NCBI RefSeq assembly: GCF_003053725.1
Contig: NZ_QAYC01000015.1
Coordinates: forward strand, 1-64,000
Source of the DNA: Rhodovulum kholense
GTDB lineage: Bacteria; Pseudomonadota; Alphaproteobacteria; Rhodobacterales; Rhodobacteraceae
Direction of reading: 5' to 3'
Length of the DNA stretch: 64,000 nucleotides
The translations under genes and the position numbers were made by a program. A model generated the notes under the pieces. The model was not told the DNA's origin. It saw nothing but the letters and a program-made list of their open reading frames with translations, and did not search any database. Shown here in pieces: positions 8,452 to 18,369 of the stretch (position 1 is its first letter; every line of letters starts with the position of its first letter).

Positions 8452-9321
8452 ATGGACATTTCGGCGCGAATCGAGGCTGCGATGCGGCAGGCGATTGCCG
8501 AGGGGCAGGCAGGGGCCGCGCCCGGCAAACTGGCATCGGCCTTCGAATATGCCCTGACGCCCGGCGGCGCCCGCATTCGTCCGACGATCTGCCTCAATGT
8601 GGCGCGCGCCTGCGGCGACGACCGCCCGGCGCTGGCCGATGCTGCCGCGATCTCGATCGAGCTGATCCATTGCGCGAGCCTCGTGCATGACGACATGCCC
8701 TGTTTCGACGATGCCGACATCCGTCGCGGCAAGCCGGCGCTGCACAAGGCCTATGGCCAGCCGCTGGCGCTTTTGACCGGCGACAGCCTGATCGTGGCGG
8801 GCTTCGAGGTGATCGCGCGCGCTGCCCACCACGACTGTGCCCGCGCGGTCGAACTGATCCGCATCCTCGGCCAGCGCACCGGCATGCCCTATGGCATCTG
8901 CGCGGGGCAGGGCTGGGAAAGCGAGGATCAGATCGATCTTTCCGCCTATCACCGGGCCAAGACCGGGGCGCTGTTCATCGCCGCGACCAGCATGGGCGCG
9001 GTGGCGGCAGGCCAGCCGGCCGAGCCCTGGGAAGAGCTGGGCGACCGCATCGGCGAGGCTTTCCAGGTGGCCGACGATCTGAAGGACGCGCTGCTCGATG
9101 CCGACGAGATGGGCAAGCCCGCCGGTCAGGACGAGGCCCATGGCCGCCCCAGCGCCGTGACCGAGCTGGGCGTCGAGGGCGCGGTGCAGCGGTTCCGGGA
9201 CATCCTTTCGGGCGCCATCGCCTCGATTCCCTCCTGTCCGGGCGAGGCCGATCTGGCGCAGATGGTGCGCCACATGGCCGAACGGCTGATCCCCGAACCC
9301 GCGCGTCTGCCCGCAGAATGA
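8452..9321 (+). CDS. crtE: Geranylgeranyl diphosphate synthase
   Basis: A 289-residue trans-prenyltransferase making C20 GGPP for carotenoids and for the bacteriochlorophyll tail. The first Asp-rich motif is [17 protein letters not shown] (about residue 82), the second is [13 protein letters not shown], and GGARIRP marks the N-terminal substrate site. Length is normal. The ATG at 8452 is preceded by GGAGAG; the frame is open from 8149, but that part overlaps crtD and the operators. The stop overlaps crtF in ATGA. Confidence 0.94.
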   Translation: MDISARIEAAMRQAIAEGQAGAAPGKLASAFEYALTPGGARIRPTICLNVARACGDDRPALADAAAISIELIHCASLVHDDMPCFDDADIRRGKPALHKAYGQPLALLTGDSLIVAGFEVIARAAHHDCARAVELIRILGQRTGMPYGICAGQGWESEDQIDLSAYHRAKTGALFIAATSMGAVAAGQPAEPWEELGDRIGEAFQVADDLKDALLDADEMGKPAGQDEAHGRPSAVTELGVEGAVQRFRDILSGAIASIPSCPGEADLAQMVRHMAERLIPEPARLPAE

Positions 9322-10463
9322 CCGACACCGTTTCGGGGACCGGACCCGCGCGGCCAAGCGGGTTCAGCTGGCGTCGCTGGCGCAATCGCAAGATCGCGCA
9401 CCGCGGTTTTCAGAGCTGGGCCAGCCGCTTTCCGTTGACACGGGGCCATGTCCGCCGCGAGGGCGAGCGGATGTTCGATCTGGTCTCGGGCTTCGTCTAC
9501 AGCCAGGTTCTGTGGGCCGTGGTCGAGCTTGATCTGCTGGAGGCCACCTGCGACGAAGCGCAAAGCCTTGCGGCGCTGGCCCATCGCGCGGCGATTCCGG
9601 TGGACCGGATGGAGGCGCTGATGCAGGCGGGCGCCGCGCTTGGGCTGTTCGACCGGGTGGCGCCCGGCTATCAGCTGTCGGCGCTGGGCGCCGCGCTGAT
9701 GGGCGCGCCGGGCGTGGTCGACATGATCCGCCATCACGACGTCTTCTATCGCGACATGCAGGACCCGCTTGCGGTGCTGCGCGGCGAGAAAGAGACCGAA
9801 CTGGCGCGATTCTGGCCCTATGTCTTCGGGGCCGGGGCTGCGGAAAACCCCGAAACCGCCCAGCGCTATTCGAAGCTCATGGCCGACAGCCAGGCGCTGG
9901 TCGCCGAAGAAACCCTGCGCGCGATCCGGTTCGACGGGGTCACCCGGCTGATGGATGTGGGCGGCGGCACCGGCGCCTTTCTGGCGGCGGTGGGGGCGGC
10001 CTGTCCCGATCTGAAGATGACGCTGTTCGACCTGCCCGCCGTGGTGCCGGCCGCCGAAGAGCGGTTCCGAGCGCTGGGCATGGCCGACCGCGTGACGGTG
10101 CGGGGCGGCAGCTTCCGCGACGATCCGCTGCCCGAGGGCGCCGACGCGGTGTCGCTGGTCCGGGTCTGCTACGACCATGCCGACGAGACGGTCATGGCGC
10201 TGATGCGCAAGATCCTCGACGCCCTTCCGCCGGGCGGCCGGTTGGTCGTTTCCGAGCCGATGGCGGGCGGCGCGCATCCCAATCGGTCGGGCGACGCATA
10301 TTTCGCATTCTACTGCATGGCGATGGGAACCGGCCGCGCGCGGTCCCCGGAGCGCCTGGCGGAAATGATGAAAGAGGCCGGATTCCAAGGGGTTGAGATG
10401 CCCCGGACCCACCGGTCCTATGTCACGTCGGTTGTGGTGGGCCGAAAGCCCGGGGCGACATAA
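9318..10463 (+). CDS. crtF: Hydroxyneurosporene O-methyltransferase
   Basis: A 381-residue SAM-dependent enzyme methylating the 1-hydroxyl of carotenoids (spheroidene and spirilloxanthin branches). The N-terminal half is the dimerisation/winged-helix part ([22 protein letters not shown]). The C-terminal half holds the SAM site [15 protein letters not shown], followed by FDLPAVV and, later, [13 protein letters not shown]. Its ATG overlaps the crtE stop (ATGA), so the two are translationally coupled. It ends 14 bases before the first bchC operator. Confidence 0.94.
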   Translation: MTDTVSGTGPARPSGFSWRRWRNRKIAHRGFQSWASRFPLTRGHVRREGERMFDLVSGFVYSQVLWAVVELDLLEATCDEAQSLAALAHRAAIPVDRMEALMQAGAALGLFDRVAPGYQLSALGAALMGAPGVVDMIRHHDVFYRDMQDPLAVLRGEKETELARFWPYVFGAGAAENPETAQRYSKLMADSQALVAEETLRAIRFDGVTRLMDVGGGTGAFLAAVGAACPDLKMTLFDLPAVVPAAEERFRALGMADRVTVRGGSFRDDPLPEGADAVSLVRVCYDHADETVMALMRKILDALPPGGRLVVSEPMAGGAHPNRSGDAYFAFYCMAMGTGRARSPERLAEMMKEAGFQGVEMPRTHRSYVTSVVVGRKPGAT

Positions 10464-10477
10464 TGCTCGGCCCAAGC

Positions 10478-10495
10478 TGTCTAAAAAAGTTGACA
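10478..10495. promoter_or_regulatory. PpsR/CrtJ operator, bchC site 1, with -35 element
   Basis: TGTCTAAAAAAGTTGACA, an exact TGT-N12-ACA. Its right half contains a consensus -35 TTGACA (10490-10495); TAAACT at 10512-10517 is a plausible -10 with a 16-base spacer. Repressor and RNA polymerase would compete directly. Confidence 0.8.
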
Positions 10496-10503
10496 CTTGG
10501 GCC

Positions 10504-10521
10504 TGTCTAAATAAACTGACA
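10504..10521. promoter_or_regulatory. PpsR/CrtJ operator, bchC site 2, with -10 element
   Basis: TGTCTAAATAAACTGACA, an exact TGT-N12-ACA eight bases from site 1 and nearly identical to it. It covers the likely -10 of the bchC promoter. The tandem layout matches the well-studied CrtJ-controlled bchC promoter of R. capsulatus. Confidence 0.8.
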
Positions 10522-10583
10522 AGAGCCAATCACCAATGAGTGAGTCCCGCCCAAGCGGGCAAGCGTCAGGAAGGGAAATGTCC

Positions 10584-11531
10584 ATGGAGACGACGGCGGT
10601 CATCCTCCGGGGGCCCCGGGAAATCGGCCTCGGGAAACTCGGCCTGACGGCGCCCGGACCGAAGGACCTGGTGGTGGAGATTTCCCATTCCGGCATTTCC
10701 ACCGGCACCGAGAAGCTCTTCTATACCGGCAACATGCCCCCCTTTCCGGGGATGGGCTATCCGCTGGTCCCGGGCTACGAGGCCGCGGGCGAAGTGATCG
10801 AGGCCGGGTCCGAGACCAACTTCAAGGTGGGCGAACACATCTTCGTCCCCGGCGCCAACTGCTATGAAGGCGCGCGCGGCCTGTTCGGCGGCTCGGCCCG
10901 GCGGCTGGTCACCGATGCCAGCCGCGTGACCCGGATCGACCCCGGCCTCGGGCCGGAAGGCGCGTTGCTGGCGCTGGCCGCGACCGCGCGCCATGCGCTG
11001 GCCGGTGTCGACAAGAAGATGCCCGAACTGATCGTCGGCCATGGCGTCCTCGGCCGCCTGCTGGCGCGGCTGACCATCGCCGCCGGCGCCCCCGCGCCCA
11101 CCGTCTGGGAAATCAATCCCGACCGGCAGGGCGGTGCCATGGGTTACGAGGTGCTGCACCCCGATAACGACCCGCGCCGCGACTATCGCACGATCTACGA
11201 TGCCTCGGGCGTCGGCTCGCTGCTCGATATGCTGATCACCCGCATCGCCAAGGGCGGCGAGGTGGTTCTGGCCGGGTTCTATACCGACCCGATTTCCTTC
11301 GCCTTCCCGCCTGCCTTCATGAAGGAGGCCCGGCTGCGCATCGCCGCCGAATGGGAACGCGAGGACCTGATTGCAACGCGCCAGCTCGTGGAATCGGGCG
11401 CGTTGTCGCTGGGGGAACTGATTACCCACAGCGTCCCGGCGGAAAAGGCCGCAGAAGCCTACGAAACCGCCTTCAACGATCCTGCCTGTCTGAAAATGAT
11501 CCTGAACTGGGGAGCCGTTCATGACGCTTGA
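10584..11531 (+). CDS. bchC: 3-hydroxyethyl bacteriochlorophyllide a dehydrogenase
   Basis: A 315-residue oxidoreductase converting the 3-hydroxyethyl group to 3-acetyl in bacteriochlorophyllide a synthesis. Features: the family N-terminus [33 protein letters not shown], and a nucleotide-binding region around [15 protein letters not shown]; it belongs to the alcohol dehydrogenase-like fold. AGGAAGGG lies about nine bases before 10584; an ATG six bases earlier (10578) is an alternative. It opens the bchCXYZ-puf superoperon and overlaps bchX by 11 bases. Confidence 0.93.
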   Translation: METTAVILRGPREIGLGKLGLTAPGPKDLVVEISHSGISTGTEKLFYTGNMPPFPGMGYPLVPGYEAAGEVIEAGSETNFKVGEHIFVPGANCYEGARGLFGGSARRLVTDASRVTRIDPGLGPEGALLALAATARHALAGVDKKMPELIVGHGVLGRLLARLTIAAGAPAPTVWEINPDRQGGAMGYEVLHPDNDPRRDYRTIYDASGVGSLLDMLITRIAKGGEVVLAGFYTDPISFAFPPAFMKEARLRIAAEWEREDLIATRQLVESGALSLGELITHSVPAEKAAEAYETAFNDPACLKMILNWGAVHDA

Positions 11532-12522
11532 CGTCCCGAATATCAAAGACATCGACCAGCGCCTGCGTGACGAAGCCAACGAGCCGCTGGACGAAATCCC
11601 CGTCACCGAGCCGACCAAGAAGACGCAGATCATCGCGATCTACGGCAAGGGCGGCATCGGCAAGTCCTTCACGCTGGCGAACCTCTCGAACATGATGGCC
11701 GAAATGGGCAAGCGCGTCCTGTTGATCGGCTGCGACCCGAAATCGGACACCACGTCGCTGCTGTTCGGCGGCAAGGCCTGTCCGACCATCATCGAGACCT
11801 CGACCAAGAAGAAGCTCGCGGGCGAAGAGGTCGCCATCGGCGATGTCTGCTTCAAGCGCAACGGCGTCTTCGCGATGGAACTGGGCGGACCCGAGGTCGG
11901 TCGCGGCTGCGGCGGGCGGGGCATCATCCACGGCTTCGAGCTGCTGGAAAAGCTGGGCTTTCATGACTGGGATTTCGACTATGTGCTGCTCGACTTTCTG
12001 GGCGACGTGGTCTGCGGTGGCTTCGGCCTGCCGATCGCCCGCGACATGGCCCAGAAGGTGATTCTGGTCGGGTCGAACGACCTGCAATCGCTGTACGTCG
12101 CCAACAACGTCTGCTCGGCGGTGGAATATTTCCGCAAGCTCGGCGGCAACGTGGGCGTCGCGGGGCTGGTCATCAACAAGGATGACGGCACCGGCGAGGC
12201 GCAGGCCTTTGCCAAGGCGGTGGACATTCCGGTTCTGGCGGCGATCCCGCAGGACGAGGAGCTGCGCCGGAAATCGGCCAACTACCAGATCGTCGGCACC
12301 CATGACGGCCCCTGGGGCGAACTCTTCGCGGGGCTTGCCTCGGCCGTGGCCGAGGCGCCGCCGATCCGTCCGGCGCCGCTGACCAATGACGGTCTGCTGG
12401 GGCTGTTCGCGCCCGAGGATGTGGGCGCCGATTTCGAGCTACAACCGGCGACCGATGCCGACATGCGCGGCAAGAACGCCAAGCCCAAGAAATCTCTCGA
12501 AGTGGTCTATGACGATGTTTGA
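11521..12522 (+). CDS. bchX: Chlorophyllide a reductase iron protein subunit X
   Basis: A 333-residue nitrogenase Fe-protein homolog. It supplies electrons and ATP to the BchYZ core that reduces the C7-C8 bond of chlorophyllide a. The P-loop is [17 protein letters not shown]. The cysteines that would hold the inter-subunit 4Fe-4S cluster lie in GRGCGGRGI and [10 protein letters not shown]. Length is exactly as in Rhodobacter. Its last codons overlap the start of a 50-codon ORF that leads into bchY. Confidence 0.96.
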   Translation: MTLDVPNIKDIDQRLRDEANEPLDEIPVTEPTKKTQIIAIYGKGGIGKSFTLANLSNMMAEMGKRVLLIGCDPKSDTTSLLFGGKACPTIIETSTKKKLAGEEVAIGDVCFKRNGVFAMELGGPEVGRGCGGRGIIHGFELLEKLGFHDWDFDYVLLDFLGDVVCGGFGLPIARDMAQKVILVGSNDLQSLYVANNVCSAVEYFRKLGGNVGVAGLVINKDDGTGEAQAFAKAVDIPVLAAIPQDEELRRKSANYQIVGTHDGPWGELFAGLASAVAEAPPIRPAPLTNDGLLGLFAPEDVGADFELQPATDADMRGKNAKPKKSLEVVYDDV

Positions 12523-12667
12523 TCTCAACCAGATGTCCCGCTGGGACAACGTGCTTGAGGCCCTCTCGCATCACTACGAGGACCATGAACCCGCGGAAAT
12601 CGCAGAAGTCCAGGAGGCGCCGGCCGTCGAGGCGGCCGCGCCCTCGCGCGAACTGGAGGACGCATGA
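12515..12667 (+). CDS. 50-residue acidic protein coupled between bchX and bchY
   Basis: An ATG eight bases inside the end of bchX opens 50 codons that end in the ATGA overlap with bchY. The whole bchX-bchY gap is thus filled by one frame coupled on both sides. The N-terminal half ([20 protein letters not shown]) looks like an amphipathic helix with Trp and His-His; the C-terminal half is Glu/Ala/Pro-rich and probably disordered. There is no signal peptide, membrane segment or Cys. I do not recognise it. It may be a small accessory protein of chlorophyllide a reductase, or a translated spacer that carries ribosomes into bchY. Coding is inferred from the overlaps, not from homology. Confidence 0.6.
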   Translation: MFDLNQMSRWDNVLEALSHHYEDHEPAEIAEVQEAPAVEAAAPSRELEDA

Positions 12668-14244
12668 CCGAAGAGGTCAGATATGACGAGGCCCACACCG
12701 CAGAGGTGATCGAGGGCACGCCCCGGGAGCCCGGAAACGCTCCTGAAGGCGCCGACCCTCGTCTGGGCGACGGCATGGGGTGCCATGCCGGAGCGGCCGA
12801 GATGGAGAAGGCGGCCCGCGCGGCGGGCGCCTCGGACATCCTCGACCAATATGCAAAGGACTACCCGCAAGGCCCGCATGACCGGCCGCAAAGCATGTGC
12901 CCGGCCTTCGGCAGCCTCCGGGTGGGGCTTCGGATGCGCCGTGTGGCGACCGTGCTGTCGGGCTCGGCCTGCTGCGTCTACGGGCTGTCCTTCGTGTCCC
13001 ATTTCTACGGGGCGCGGCGGTCCATCGGCTATGTGCCGTTCAGCTCGGAGACGCTCGTCACCGGCAAGCTGTTCGAGGATATCCGCGACGCGGTGCATGA
13101 ACTGGCCGACCCCGACCGCTATGACGCGGTGGTGGTGACCAACCTTTGCGTGCCGACCGCCTCGGGCGTGCCGCTGCGGCTGCTGCCCGACGAGATCAAC
13201 GGCGTGCGAATCGTCGGCATCGACGTGCCGGGATTCGGCGTGCCGACCCATGCCGAGGCCAAGGACGTTCTAGCGGGCGCGATGCTGAACTACGCCCGCA
13301 AGGAAATCGAGGCCGGTCCCGTTGCTGCCCCCGAAGGCGGCGTCTCGGATCGTCCGACCGTGACCCTTCTGGGCGAGATGTTCCCGGCCGATCCCATCGT
13401 GATCGGGCAGATGCTCGACCCGCTGGGGCTGGCTTGTGGCCCGGTCGTCCCGGCCCGCGAATGGCGCGAGCTTTACGCCGCGCTCGACTGCGGCGCGGTG
13501 GCGGCGATCCATCCGTTCTATACTGCCGCCATGCGTGAATTCGACGCGGCAGGTCGCCCGATAGTTGGGTCGGCCCCGGTGGGACATGATGGCACAGCCG
13601 CCTGGCTGGCCAATATCGGCGACGCCTTCGGGCTGCCCGCCGACACGGTCGCCAAGGCCCAGAACATGTTCCTGCCCGCCATCCGTGGCGCGCTGGCCGG
13701 TGCCCCGGTCAAGGGCACGATCACGCTGTCGGGCTATGAGGGCTCGGAGCTGCTGGTGGCCCGTCTGCTGATCGAGTCTGGCGCGAATATTCCTTATGTC
13801 GGAACGGCTTGCCCCAAAACGAAGCAATCCGAAGCCGACCGGTACTGGCTCGAATCGAAGGGCGTCAAGGTCGTGTTCCGGGCCTCTCTGGAAGACGACA
13901 AGGCGGCGGTCGACGCGATCAAACCCGACCTGGCCGTCGGCACCACGCCCGTGGTGCAGCATGCCAAAGAGCTGGGCATTCCGTCGCTCTACTTCACGAA
14001 TCTCATCTCGGCCCGTCCGCTGATGGGTCCGGCGGGCGCGGGCAGCCTTGCGCAAGTGGTAAACGCGGCCATTGCGAACAAGGGACGCATGGCGTCGATG
14101 AAGGAATTCTTCGAAGGTGTCGGCGAGGGAGACACTGCGGGGGTGTGGGAAGGAGATCCGAATCTCCACCCAGAATTCCGCGCTCTCCATCAGAAGAAAC
14201 TGGACAAGAAACGTCGCGCCGAGAAGGCGCAGGAGATGATCTGA
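12664..14244 (+). CDS. bchY: Chlorophyllide a reductase subunit Y
   Basis: A 526-residue NifD-like catalytic subunit of the dark-operative chlorophyllide a reductase. Landmarks: [11 protein letters not shown] and [18 protein letters not shown] near the N-terminus, [11 protein letters not shown] (cluster Cys region), [12 protein letters not shown], and [13 protein letters not shown]. The first 40 or so residues are a Glu/Pro-rich extension before the conserved [17 protein letters not shown], making it a little longer than the Rhodobacter protein. The start at the ATGA overlap fits coupling to the 50-codon ORF. bchZ follows with a TGATG overlap. Confidence 0.95.
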   Translation: MTEEVRYDEAHTAEVIEGTPREPGNAPEGADPRLGDGMGCHAGAAEMEKAARAAGASDILDQYAKDYPQGPHDRPQSMCPAFGSLRVGLRMRRVATVLSGSACCVYGLSFVSHFYGARRSIGYVPFSSETLVTGKLFEDIRDAVHELADPDRYDAVVVTNLCVPTASGVPLRLLPDEINGVRIVGIDVPGFGVPTHAEAKDVLAGAMLNYARKEIEAGPVAAPEGGVSDRPTVTLLGEMFPADPIVIGQMLDPLGLACGPVVPAREWRELYAALDCGAVAAIHPFYTAAMREFDAAGRPIVGSAPVGHDGTAAWLANIGDAFGLPADTVAKAQNMFLPAIRGALAGAPVKGTITLSGYEGSELLVARLLIESGANIPYVGTACPKTKQSEADRYWLESKGVKVVFRASLEDDKAAVDAIKPDLAVGTTPVVQHAKELGIPSLYFTNLISARPLMGPAGAGSLAQVVNAAIANKGRMASMKEFFEGVGEGDTAGVWEGDPNLHPEFRALHQKKLDKKRRAEKAQEMI

Positions 14245-15728
14245 TGCTGGTCTTGGATCACGACAGGGCAGGGGGGTACTGGGGCGCAGTCTATGCGTTC
14301 TGTGCCACCAAGGGCCTGCAAGTGGTGATCGACGGGCCGGTCGGCTGCGAGAATCTGCCGGTCACCTCCGTCCTTCACTATACCGACGCGCTCCCCCCGC
14401 ATGAGCTGCCCATCGTCGTCACCGGTCTGGGTGAGGAAGAGCTGGGCCGCGAGGGCACCGAGGGCGCGATGAAACGCGCCTGGGGCACGCTTGATCCCGC
14501 GCTTCCCGCGGTGGTCGTCACCGGGTCCATCGCCGAGATGATCGGCGGCGGCGTCACGCCCCAGGGCACCAATATCCAGCGCTTCCTGCCGCGCACCATC
14601 GACGAGGATCAATGGGAAGCGGCGGACCGGGCGATGACCTGGATCTTCACCGAATTCGGCATGACCAAGGGCCGGATGCCGCCCGAGAAGCCGCGCGAAG
14701 AAGGGGCCAAGCCCCGCGTGAACATCCTCGGGCCGATGTACGGCGTCTTCAACATGCCCTCGGACCTGGCCGAGATCCGGCGTCTGGTCGAAGGCATCGG
14801 TGCCGAGGTCAACATGGTGATGCCGCTGGGCGCCCATGTGGCCGAGATGCGCAACCTGGTGAATGCCGACGCCAACATCGTGATGTATCGCGAGTTCGGC
14901 CGGGGTCTCGCCGAGGTTCTGGGCAAGCCCTATCTGCAGGCGCCCATCGGAATCGATTCGACGACGAAGTTCCTGCGCAAGCTGGGCGAGATGCTGGGGC
15001 TCGACCCCGAGCCCTTCATCGCGCGCGAAAAGCACTCGACGATCAAGCCGGTCTGGGACCTGTGGCGGTCTGTCACGCAGGACTTCTTTGCGACGGCCAG
15101 CTTCGCCATCGTCGCGAACGAGACATATGCGCGCGGCGTCCGGCACTTCCTCGAGGCCGATCTGGGCCTGCCCTGCGCCTTTGCAGTGGCCCGCAAACGC
15201 GGCGCAAAGACCAACAATGCCGAGGTTCGCGCGCTGATGGGGCAGAAACGGCCGCTGGTCGTCTTCGGCTCGATCAACGAAAAGATCTATCTTGCCGAGC
15301 TGTCCGCCGGTCACGGCCCCAAGCCCGCCTTCATCCCCGCCGGGTTCCCCGGTGCGGCGATCCGGCGCGCGACGGGCACCCCCTTTATGGGGTACGCCGG
15401 TGCGACGTATCTGGTTCAGGAAGTGTGCAATTCCTTGTTCGACGCGCTCTTCCATATCCTTCCGCTCGGGACCGAGATGGACTCGGCCTCCGCAACGCCT
15501 ACCCGGCTTCGCCGCGACTTCCCCTGGGACCAGGATGCCCAGGCGCTGCTCGACCGTATCGTGGCCGAGCACCCGGTGCTGACCCGCATCTCTGCCGCGA
15601 AATCCCTGCGCGACGCCGCCGAGAAGGCCGCGCTTGAGCAAGGGGCCGAGCGCGTTGTTCTCGAGACCGTCGAGGCGCTTGCGCCCGCCGGCTTCGCCCG
15701 CCCTTCTTCGAAAGGAGAGTCGAAATGA
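14244..15728 (+). CDS. bchZ: Chlorophyllide a reductase subunit Z
   Basis: A 494-residue NifK-like partner of BchY. Motifs: [19 protein letters not shown] at the N-terminus, [14 protein letters not shown] with the cluster Cys, [19 protein letters not shown], and [29 protein letters not shown]-terminal light-independent reductase tail follows ([26 protein letters not shown]). The ATG at 14244 shares its A with the bchY stop. In R. capsulatus the main puf promoter lies within this gene's 3' region; I could not single one out here. The stop overlaps pufQ in ATGA. Confidence 0.95.
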   Translation: MLVLDHDRAGGYWGAVYAFCATKGLQVVIDGPVGCENLPVTSVLHYTDALPPHELPIVVTGLGEEELGREGTEGAMKRAWGTLDPALPAVVVTGSIAEMIGGGVTPQGTNIQRFLPRTIDEDQWEAADRAMTWIFTEFGMTKGRMPPEKPREEGAKPRVNILGPMYGVFNMPSDLAEIRRLVEGIGAEVNMVMPLGAHVAEMRNLVNADANIVMYREFGRGLAEVLGKPYLQAPIGIDSTTKFLRKLGEMLGLDPEPFIAREKHSTIKPVWDLWRSVTQDFFATASFAIVANETYARGVRHFLEADLGLPCAFAVARKRGAKTNNAEVRALMGQKRPLVVFGSINEKIYLAELSAGHGPKPAFIPAGFPGAAIRRATGTPFMGYAGATYLVQEVCNSLFDALFHILPLGTEMDSASATPTRLRRDFPWDQDAQALLDRIVAEHPVLTRISAAKSLRDAAEKAALEQGAERVVLETVEALAPAGFARPSSKGESK

Positions 15729-15946
15729 CTGACCAGACTTCCGACGTCCACCTGGTACGTGCCCATCGCCCGCCGAAAGCGGAGTTCATGGTCTATTTCG
15801 CAATTATCTTCATCGCCGCGCTGCCGCTGGCCTTCATCGCCTCCTTCCTGGCGATGGTCCGGCAGGGCGACCTGAAGACCAAGGGGCCGATCGCCCGTGC
15901 CTGGAGCCAGGCGCGGATCATCACCCCCATGATTTTCTCTGCCTGA
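15725..15946 (+). CDS. pufQ: PufQ, bacteriochlorophyll/assembly protein of the puf operon
   Basis: A 73-residue protein with one membrane helix ([25 protein letters not shown]) between a charged N-terminus and a basic C-terminal tail. It matches PufQ in size, position and the C-terminal [24 protein letters not shown] type. In Rhodobacter it influences bacteriochlorophyll supply and complex assembly; the exact mechanism is unsettled. Translation is coupled to bchZ by ATGA overlap, tying pigment and apoprotein synthesis together. Confidence 0.9.
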   Translation: MTDQTSDVHLVRAHRPPKAEFMVYFAIIFIAALPLAFIASFLAMVRQGDLKTKGPIARAWSQARIITPMIFSA

Positions 15947-15963
15947 AAAGGTGGAGTTCCGAA

Positions 15964-15990
15964 ATTCGCCCACCCCCCGGTTGGGCGAAT
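15964..15990 (+). other. RNA hairpin between pufQ and pufB
   Basis: Perfect 9-bp stem ATTCGCCCA / TGGGCGAAT with a nine-base loop. There is no T-tract, so it is probably an mRNA processing or stability element at the 5' side of the pufBA message rather than a terminator. Confidence 0.6.
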
Positions 15991-16068
15991 AGCTGGCAGG
16001 GATAAAACCTTGTCGGGACCCGGCCGCCGGGGTGCGCGGCATCAGTCTGACGATCCGGAGGAAAGTTA

Positions 16069-16215
16069 ATGGCTGAATCTGACGTGTCGTTCACCGGTCT
16101 GACCGACGAGCAGGCGCAAGAAATTCACGCTGTCTACATGAGCGGGCTTTGGCTGTTCTCGGCCGTCGCCGTTCTGGCTCACCTGGCAGTGTACATCTGG
16201 CGCCCGTGGCTCTGA
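16069..16215 (+). CDS. pufB: Light-harvesting 1 beta polypeptide
   Basis: A 48-residue LH1 beta chain. An acidic N-terminal part ([26 protein letters not shown]) precedes one membrane helix, with the bacteriochlorophyll-ligand His in AVLAHLAVY and the terminal WRPWL. GGAGGAAAG before the ATG is a very strong ribosome site, fitting the high demand for LH1. It is followed after 16 bases by pufA. Confidence 0.96.
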
Positions 16216-16231
16216 GAAGAGGACCTGAGAA

Positions 16232-16396
16232 ATGGCTAAATTCTACAAGATCTGGATGATCTTCGACCCCCGTCGCGTGCTCGTTGCGCAGGGCGTCTTC
16301 CTGTTCCTGCTGGCTGTGATGATTCACCTCGTCCTGCTCAGCACGGACTACTTCAACTGGCTGACCATCGCCGCCGAGAAAGCCGCCGGCGCGTAA
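16232..16396 (+). CDS. pufA: Light-harvesting 1 alpha polypeptide
   Basis: A 54-residue LH1 alpha chain: [21 protein letters not shown]-terminus, then one membrane helix with the pigment-ligand His in MIHLVLLST, and a short C-terminal tail. It pairs with PufB to form the LH1 ring around the reaction centre. It is followed by an 11-bp hairpin that should protect the pufBA segment and give it a higher steady-state level than pufLM. Confidence 0.96.
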
Positions 16397-16446
16397 GCGT
16401 CCTCGTGGCTTCCGGATGTGAGCAGTCGGAAGTGACACCAAACGCT

Positions 16447-16475
16447 GCGGGCGGGAGCCCCGATCTCCCGCCCGC
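16447..16475 (+). other. Intercistronic stabilising hairpin between pufA and pufL
   Basis: Perfect 11-bp stem GCGGGCGGGAG / CTCCCGCCCGC with a seven-base loop and no following T-run. In Rhodobacter the equivalent stem-loop blocks 3' exonucleases, so LH1 mRNA outlasts reaction-centre mRNA. Confidence 0.8.
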
Positions 16476-16541
16476 GGCAATCTCAAGAACAAGGACGGCT
16501 GAGGCCCGGACGGACACGGCCGCCATTTGCGGAGACAGACG

Positions 16542-17396
16542 ATGGCACTGCTCAGTTTTGAGAGAAAGTATCGCGTCCGTGGAGGGACGCTCATCGGTGG
16601 CGATCTGTTCGACTTTTGGGTGGGGCCTTTCTTTGTGGGCTTCTTCGGAGTGACGACGATCTTCTTCGCCACCCTCGGAACCGCCATGATCTTCTGGGGC
16701 GCCGCGCTTCAGGGGACATTCAACCCGCTGAAGATCCACATCGCGCCGCCGGATCTCAGCTACGGGCTCAGCATCGCGCCGCTCGCCGAGGGCGGGCTTT
16801 GGCAATTCATCACGCTCTGCGCTATCGGCGCGTTCGTGAGCTGGGCTCTTCGCGAAGTGGAGATCTGCCGCAAGCTCGGCATCGGCTACCACATTCCGAT
16901 CGCCTTCAGCGTGGCGATCTTCGCCTATGTGACGCTGCAAGTGTTCCGCCCGATGTTGATGGGCGCCTGGGGGCATGCGTTCCCCTATGGCATCTTCACC
17001 CATCTCGACTGGGTGTCGAACACCGGCTACCACTACCTGCACTTCCACTATAACCCGTTCCACATGCTGGGCGTGTCGCTGTTCTTCGCCACCTGTCTGG
17101 CGCTCGCGCTGCATGGTGGTCTGATCCTGTCGGCCTGCAACCCCGAAAAGGGTGAAGAGGCGAAAACGCCGGATCACGAAGACAGCTTCTTCCGTGACCT
17201 CATCGGCTATTCGATCGGGACGCTCGGGATCCACCGCGCCGGCTGGCTTCTGGCCATCAACGCGGTCTTCTTCTCGGCGGTCTGCATCATCATCTCCGGT
17301 CCGCTCTGGACCGAGGGCTGGCCCGAATGGTGGACCTGGTGGAGCAACCTGCCGATCTGGCCCGAAGCCATTCCGGCTGTCCAGGGGAGCATGTAA
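16542..17396 (+). CDS. pufL: Reaction centre L subunit
   Basis: A 284-residue integral membrane subunit with five membrane helices that carries special-pair bacteriochlorophyll, accessory pigments and quinone sites. N-terminus [30 protein letters not shown]; the helix-D region [20 protein letters not shown] contains the special-pair His; [12 protein letters not shown] holds the iron ligand region. The ATG at 16542 was preferred over one five codons earlier because it gives the canonical N-terminus; its ribosome site (GGAGAC) is weak, in line with lower expression than LH1. Confidence 0.97.
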   Translation: MALLSFERKYRVRGGTLIGGDLFDFWVGPFFVGFFGVTTIFFATLGTAMIFWGAALQGTFNPLKIHIAPPDLSYGLSIAPLAEGGLWQFITLCAIGAFVSWALREVEICRKLGIGYHIPIAFSVAIFAYVTLQVFRPMLMGAWGHAFPYGIFTHLDWVSNTGYHYLHFHYNPFHMLGVSLFFATCLALALHGGLILSACNPEKGEEAKTPDHEDSFFRDLIGYSIGTLGIHRAGWLLAINAVFFSAVCIIISGPLWTEGWPEWWTWWSNLPIWPEAIPAVQGSM

Positions 17397-17398
17397 CC

Positions 17399-18367
17399 AT
17401 GGCTGAATATCAGAACATTTTCACCCAGGTGCAGGTCCAGGGTCCCGGCGACTGGGGCATGGACAACGAGAACAACATGATGGAAGAGCGTGCCGCCGGT
17501 ATCGGCCACTTCTCCATCCTCGGTTGGCTCGGCAATGCGCAGCTCGGCCCGATCTATCTGGGCTATACCGGTGTGATCTCGGTGATCGCGGGCGCCTTCG
17601 CGTTCCTCATCATCGGGCTCAACATGCTGGCCCAGGTCGACTGGTCGCTGGTGCAGTTCCTGCGTCAGGGCTTCTGGCTGGCGCTTGAGCCGCCCTCGCC
17701 GGAATACGGCCTGCGCATTCCGCCGCTGAAGGAAGGCGGCTGGTACATGGTCGCCAGCTTCTTCCTGCTGATCTCGGTCTGGGCCTGGTGGGCACGGACC
17801 TACATGCTCGCCGTCGAGCACAAGATGGGCAAGCACATTGCCTGGGCGTTCCTGTCGGCGATCTGGCTGTTCATGGTGCTGGGCTTCTTCCGCCCGCTGC
17901 TGATGGGCTCCTGGTCGGAAATGGTGCCCTACGGCATCTTCCCGCACCTCGACTGGACCACCGCCTTCTCGATCCGGTACGGCAACCTCTACTACAACCC
18001 GTTCCACGCGCTCTCGATCGCGTTCCTCTACGGTTCGGCCCTGCTCTTCGCGATGCATGGCGGCACCATCCTCGCCGTGACCCGCTTCGGCGGCGACCGC
18101 GAGCTGGAGCAGATCTACGACCGCGGGACCGCGTCCGAGCGTGCCGCCCTGTTCTGGCGCTGGACCATGGGCTTCAACGCCACCATGGAAGGCATTCACC
18201 GCTGGGCGTGGTGGTTCGCCGTTCTGACCCCGCTGACCGGCGGGATCGGCATCCTGCTCACGGGCACTGTCGTCGACAACTGGTTCATCTGGGCCCAGGA
18301 GCACAACTTCGTCACGGAGTACACCCAGCCCTACGGCATTGACGCCTATGTCGGGCAAGGAGGCTGA
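17399..18367 (+). CDS. pufM: Reaction centre M subunit
   Basis: A 322-residue membrane subunit, partner of PufL. N-terminus [16 protein letters not shown]; the helix-D special-pair region [25 protein letters not shown] and the iron ligand Glu/His region in [27 protein letters not shown] are all present. The C-terminus ([17 protein letters not shown]) is longer than in R. sphaeroides. Such a tail is usual in species whose reaction centre carries a bound PufC cytochrome. It starts two bases after the pufL stop and ends two bases before pufC, leaving no room for pufX. Confidence 0.97.
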   Translation: MAEYQNIFTQVQVQGPGDWGMDNENNMMEERAAGIGHFSILGWLGNAQLGPIYLGYTGVISVIAGAFAFLIIGLNMLAQVDWSLVQFLRQGFWLALEPPSPEYGLRIPPLKEGGWYMVASFFLLISVWAWWARTYMLAVEHKMGKHIAWAFLSAIWLFMVLGFFRPLLMGSWSEMVPYGIFPHLDWTTAFSIRYGNLYYNPFHALSIAFLYGSALLFAMHGGTILAVTRFGGDRELEQIYDRGTASERAALFWRWTMGFNATMEGIHRWAWWFAVLTPLTGGIGILLTGTVVDNWFIWAQEHNFVTEYTQPYGIDAYVGQGG

Positions 18368-18369
18368 TC

